Source: Clostridia bacterium
GTDB taxonomy: Bacteria; Bacillota; Clostridia; Oscillospirales; UBA644
Direction: 5' to 3'
Assembly: GCA_014872655.1 (NCBI GenBank)
Contig: WHHJ01000042.1
Span: 1-17,487, forward strand
DNA length: 17,487 bases
The translations under genes and the position numbers were made by a program. How positions within the stretch are numbered: position 1 is the first letter of the stretch; the number at the start of each line of letters is the position of its first letter. A model generated the notes under the pieces. It ran no database searches. It was not told the origin of the DNA and saw nothing but the letters and a program-made list of their open reading frames with translations. Below, piece after piece: positions 14,302-17,487 of this stretch.

Positions 14302-16649
14302 TATGATTCCCCCGTTGTCTGATTTTTTATTTCCTCTTTGATATTATTTTTTACAATTGCAACAGCTTCTCGATGAGCCCGTTTTTCCAAGCTGCGACGA
14401 TCCAGCATGCGCTGTTTACGCGCGATTGCCTGATAATATACATCCTCCACATTTTTTCCGAATGTTTCCAAGGAGTACTCCGATGCTTTTTTCATACAAT
14501 TCTGGCTCATCTGCGAGTAAGCCTCTTTAGACAATTTATAACACCGTAAAACAGCATCTACCAGTTGATCTTGATCGGTAAATTCAAACCCGGTCACACC
14601 ATCTATTAAAACGTCGCTCAAACAATCGTCATGGCGCGCAATTACAGGCAACCCGGCCGCCATAGCCTCAATATACGTAATTCCTTGTGTCTCCGATGTA
14701 GAAGCTGTGATAAACGCATCACACATCGCATAATACTTTTGAATCTGCTCCGGAGGCTGCTTTCCGGTAAAGATAACACGATTTTCAATTTGAAGTGCAT
14801 GCACTTGCTTTTGAAGATTCTCCACATCAGGACCATATCCGGTAATAACAAACACCAAATCTGAAGCCTGCTGAAAAATCCGGGGTAAACACTGTATAAT
14901 CATATCAATGTTTTTTTCTTCAGCAATTCGCCCCACATATCCTAAACAATATTTTCCAGAAAGCCCATACATCGTTTGCATTTCTATAATTTCATTCAAA
15001 TTGATATTTTGGGGGTCAAACTTGGCAAGATCAATTCCTGTCGGAACGATATGCATATATTTTGTTACCCCATACCGCTCTAATGCGGTAGAGGTTTTAA
15101 TCGACGGAACAATCAGTTCACACGTTTTTTCTGCCAAATACTTAGAATACCAACTTACCAATTTTTTGGCTGTTTTATCAAAATACCCATGCGTCACATA
15201 ATGCGTATAATCTTCATACATCGTATGATAAGTTGCCACATAAGGCAATTTACACACAGAAGCTACCAGACTGGCAAAAATCCGCATACTAAACTCGGTA
15301 TGGACATGACAAACATCTAAGTTCATCGCCTTAATATATTGTAAAGCCCGAATGCTATAAGGCCGAGAAATGCCGTATCCATACAATGTTTTTAACCGAA
15401 TAGCGGGAATTCTCAAAACGCCGTCGCTAAATTTAGAGCCTACCAGTTTCGTATTCACCGAAGAAGTAATCACATATACGTTGTGTCCCATTTTTTCCAG
15501 CTGTTTGCGCAAAGTCTGAACAGAAACTGAAACGCCATTGACATCCGGGGCGTACGTATCCGAAAAAAGGCCAATATTCAATTTCCCCTGACGATCATTA
15601 GCCTGCGCATACTGCTGAATCATCCGTGCCGTTTCGTCTTGATACACCTGCTCATAAAACCGCTTCAATTGCATGCCGATATTCTCAATCGACCGATCAC
15701 AGGCCGTCTGATAAGCAGCCTGACGCACATTAACAGCGGTCCCGGAAAAGAGTTGCCGCAACTTATCTTCAAATTCCTTGTTGGTTTTTCCTTTATAGCA
15801 ATTCACATCCGCTTCCAGCCAACCGTCATAAACAGGAATATCCCGAACCAACACAGGGGTCTTACACGACATAGCCTCTAAAACCACAATGCCCTCTGTC
15901 TCCTCATAAGACGGAAAGAAAAAGACGTCTGCCGCCGCAAAAGCACCCTCATAAATATCCCCGCTCATATAACCCGGGAATATCACATTTTCGGGATGGT
16001 TCTTGGTTACCGCCTGCCGAACCTCAGCGGGAATCCCCGCCAGCGCAGTCTGACCAAACCAGACAAATTTTACATCAGGAAACTGCCTGGCCACTTCAAT
16101 AAAATCAAGAATCCCTTTTCGGCGAATCCAAAGCCCCGAAGACATGACCACTTTTTGATCAGGTCGAATCCCAAAATACTTACGGAACATATCGGCCTTT
16201 TCCGCGGACGGATTAAACCGATTCAAATCCACCCCGTTTGAAACATATTCTATCGGCACTTTGATTCCATAAGACTGTAACAAAGATTTGCTGTACGGCG
16301 TAGGCGTTAAAATCAAATCCGCCATACTGTACAACCAAATCAAGTGTTGTTTTACCACTTTGGAAACCAAATTGGAAAATATAAAAGAATTCCGAAAATC
16401 TTCTTCCGTTGAATGTGCATGATAAATAATCTTAGCGCCTTTTTTACGCGCCGCATTAATTACGCCCGCACTTTTCATAAACACCGTATTGATATGCAGA
16501 ATATCGTAATCATCATCCGGATTTAGCGTATACTCCACCCCGGCACTCTTTAAAGCCTGCATCTGATGCTTTAAAGCCATACCGACACCCGATTTTTCAA
16601 TCGATTCTATATTTTCAAAATAAAGCAAAACTTTCATTGGGATATCCAT
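14301..16649 (-). CDS. Double GT4 glycosyltransferase, probable fused mono/diglucosyl-diacylglycerol synthase
   Basis: A 782-residue protein with two complete GT-B, GT4-type domains. The first (about 5-345) begins MKVLLYFENIE, has HAHSTEEDFRNSF (77-89), the basic loop LWIRRKG (173-179) and the E-x7-E pair Glu250/Glu258. The second (about 356-740) begins LNIGLFSDTYAPDVNGVSVS, has TYHTMYEDYTHYV (473-485), GRIAEEKN (573-580) and Glu653/Glu661. A basic tail (743-775) follows. From memory, the first half resembles CpoA/BgsA (diglucosyl-diacylglycerol synthase) and the second resembles the monoglucosyl-diacylglycerol synthases (alMGS, BgsB), which are adjacent separate genes in streptococci and enterococci. 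Such enzymes are peripheral membrane proteins using UDP-glucose; products anchor lipoteichoic acid. No signal peptide. AGGAG six bases before ATG 16649 supports this start over the Met at residue 5. First gene of its operon. Confidence 0.85.
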   Translation of the reverse strand: MDIPMKVLLYFENIESIEKSGVGMALKHQMQALKSAGVEYTLNPDDDYDILHINTVFMKSAGVINAARKKGAKIIYHAHSTEEDFRNSFIFSNLVSKVVKQHLIWLYSMADLILTPTPYSKSLLQSYGIKVPIEYVSNGVDLNRFNPSAEKADMFRKYFGIRPDQKVVMSSGLWIRRKGILDFIEVARQFPDVKFVWFGQTALAGIPAEVRQAVTKNHPENVIFPGYMSGDIYEGAFAAADVFFFPSYEETEGIVVLEAMSCKTPVLVRDIPVYDGWLEADVNCYKGKTNKEFEDKLRQLFSGTAVNVRQAAYQTACDRSIENIGMQLKRFYEQVYQDETARMIQQYAQANDRQGKLNIGLFSDTYAPDVNGVSVSVQTLRKQLEKMGHNVYVITSSVNTKLVGSKFSDGVLRIPAIRLKTLYGYGISRPYSIRALQYIKAMNLDVCHVHTEFSMRIFASLVASVCKLPYVATYHTMYEDYTHYVTHGYFDKTAKKLVSWYSKYLAEKTCELIVPSIKTSTALERYGVTKYMHIVPTGIDLAKFDPQNINLNEIIEMQTMYGLSGKYCLGYVGRIAEEKNIDMIIQCLPRIFQQASDLVFVITGYGPDVENLQKQVHALQIENRVIFTGKQPPEQIQKYYAMCDAFITASTSETQGITYIEAMAAGLPVIARHDDCLSDVLIDGVTGFEFTDQDQLVDAVLRCYKLSKEAYSQMSQNCMKKASEYSLETFGKNVEDVYYQAIARKQRMLDRRSLEKRAHREAVAIVKNNIKEEIKNQTTGES

Positions 16650-16709
16650 TTTTAACTCCTATACAAACAAAAAAAATCCAATCCGCAAATGCCTCTATCT
16701 TTATTCTTT

Positions 16710-16738
16710 ATTTTAGCACACCCCCCTGTAAAAGTCAA
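16710..16738 (-). promoter_or_regulatory. Sigma-A-type promoter of the glycosyltransferase-glk-RluA operon
   Basis: On the - strand: -35 TTGACT (16733-16738), a 17-bp spacer that contains a run of six G (16721-16726) and a TG one base before the -10, then -10 TAAAAT (16710-16715). The start would be near 16703, with a leader of about 54 nt before the ATG at 16649. Confidence 0.78.
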
Positions 16739-16765
16739 GCATATCAAGCAAATACAAAACACTTC

Positions 16766-16794
16766 TTGAAAAAGAAACAGAAATATGTTATACT
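16766..16794 (+). promoter_or_regulatory. Sigma-A-type promoter of radA
   Basis: -35 TTGAAA (16766-16771), a 17-bp spacer, and an extended -10 TGtTATACT (hexamer 16789-16794). It stands back-to-back with the glycosyltransferase promoter, the two -35 boxes being 27 bp apart. The radA leader would be only about 20 nt. Confidence 0.8.
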
Positions 16795-16822
16795 GAAAAA
16801 AAAGAAAAAAGGATTGAGTTTT

Positions 16823-17487
16823 TTGGCAAAACAAAAGACCGTATTTATTTGTTCCGAATGTGGATACGAATCCGCAAAATGGTCCGGGCGTTGTCCCGCC
16901 TGTGGCAACTGGAACACTTTCTCTGAAGAAGTCATCACAGACACACCTGCTTCTGTAAAAAAGTCGCCGGCAAACATTGCCCCAAGCGTTCGGCTTTGTG
17001 ACATATCCGCTCAAGCAGAAGCCCGCATCAGTACCGGCATCCATGAATTGGATCGCGTGCTGGGTGGAGGGATCGTCAAAGGCTCTCTGGTACTGATCAG
17101 CGGAGATCCCGGAATCGGAAAGTCCACTATTCTGCTTCAAATGTGTGCCCATTTGCCCTTTCCTGTTTTATATATCAGCGGAGAAGAATCCTCCAAACAA
17201 ATCAAAATACGGGCTGACAGACTGGGCGTCAACACAAACAATTTATATGTCCTTGCGCAAACAGACATTAGCGCGGTAACAGAAAAAATCCGGTCAGAAA
17301 AGCCTCAATTAGTCATTGTCGACTCCATCCAAACCATGATGCGCGACGACCTTTCCTCGGCTCCGGGCAGCGTTCCGCAAGTCCGCGAATGCACCGGGGA
17401 ATTGATGCGTATCGCAAAATCAGAAGAAATTCCGATCTTTATTGTCGGACATGTTAATAAGGAGGGCTCTATTGCCGGTCCCAAAGT
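16823..17487 (+). CDS. radA: DNA repair protein RadA, 5' part
   Basis: RadA (Sms) is a RecA-like, DnaB-type hexameric helicase that extends branches in recombination and repair. The gene starts at TTG (16823-16825), with AAGGA nine bases upstream, and gives MAKQKTVFICSECG, the normal beginning of the family; it runs off the window after 221 codons of about 450. Visible: the C4 zinc finger (Cys10, Cys13, Cys24, Cys27), Walker A GDPGIGKST (94-102), YISGEES, Walker B LVIVDSIQTM, and FIVGHVNKEGSIAGPKV at the end, just before the RadA KNRFG motif that must lie outside. The Lon-like C-terminal domain is also outside. An open frame on the opposite strand (16652-17152) is a shadow of this gene. It has its own promoter, divergent from the glycosyltransferase operon. 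Confidence 0.95.
   Translation, partial: MAKQKTVFICSECGYESAKWSGRCPACGNWNTFSEEVITDTPASVKKSPANIAPSVRLCDISAQAEARISTGIHELDRVLGGGIVKGSLVLISGDPGIGKSTILLQMCAHLPFPVLYISGEESSKQIKIRADRLGVNTNNLYVLAQTDISAVTEKIRSEKPQLVIVDSIQTMMRDDLSSAPGSVPQVRECTGELMRIAKSEEIPIFIVGHVNKEGSIAGPK

Noticed and set aside
16652..17152. A 166-codon - strand open frame opposite the radA start.
   Set aside because: RadA in the + strand frame has zinc finger, Walker A and Walker B motifs; the opposite frame is low-complexity (Phe-rich) and resembles nothing.

Overview
The window looks like a chromosomal housekeeping segment from a Gram-positive, endospore-forming member of the Bacillota (Firmicutes). Reasons: a SpoIVB sporulation protease, Firmicutes-type CysE and short PgsA, RadA/RecA/RecX/RecG of the usual kind, AGGAGG-type ribosome binding sites, frequent TTG starts, a low-to-moderate GC content by eye, and a two-domain glucosyltransferase resembling the Gram-positive glycolipid synthases. 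I cannot fix the class; Clostridia or Erysipelotrichia are both possible. No mobile elements, tRNA/rRNA genes, CRISPR arrays or phage genes are seen.

Layout. (1) 1-712, + strand: 3' part of spoIVB, ending in a hairpin that serves both convergent transcripts. (2) 755-9316, - strand: eight tightly packed genes, transcribed recA, recX, rimO, pgsA, cysE, cysS, recG, then an amidohydrolase. Gaps are at most 26 nt and several genes overlap, so this is very likely one operon, read from a good sigma-A promoter at 9351-9379. (3) 9317-9651: a 335-bp divergent intergenic region with recA and gdhA promoters and, between them, two inverted copies of a 19-bp site, each made of two half-sites one helical turn apart. 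(4) 9652-12269, + strand: gdhA with its terminator, then a cation diffusion facilitator whose metal-site residues suggest manganese. (5) 12325-16649, - strand: a three-gene operon transcribed glycosyltransferase, glucokinase, RluA-type pseudouridine synthase, sharing a convergent hairpin with the transporter gene. (6) 16823-17487, + strand: 5' part of radA, starting at TTG, with its own promoter back-to-back with that of the glycosyltransferase.

Themes. Recombination and repair are heavily represented (recA, recX, recG, radA). The big operon mixes these with phospholipid synthesis (pgsA), cysteine synthesis and charging (cysE, cysS), and ribosome modification (rimO). The most unusual protein is the 782-residue double glycosyltransferase: its two halves resemble the two separate enzymes that make diglucosyl-diacylglycerol, here joined, and the next gene is a glucokinase that could feed the UDP-glucose supply. 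I see no wholly new system. The items most worth checking are the fused glycolipid synthase, the paired operator-like sites between recA and gdhA, and the transporter with two tandem cytoplasmic domains.
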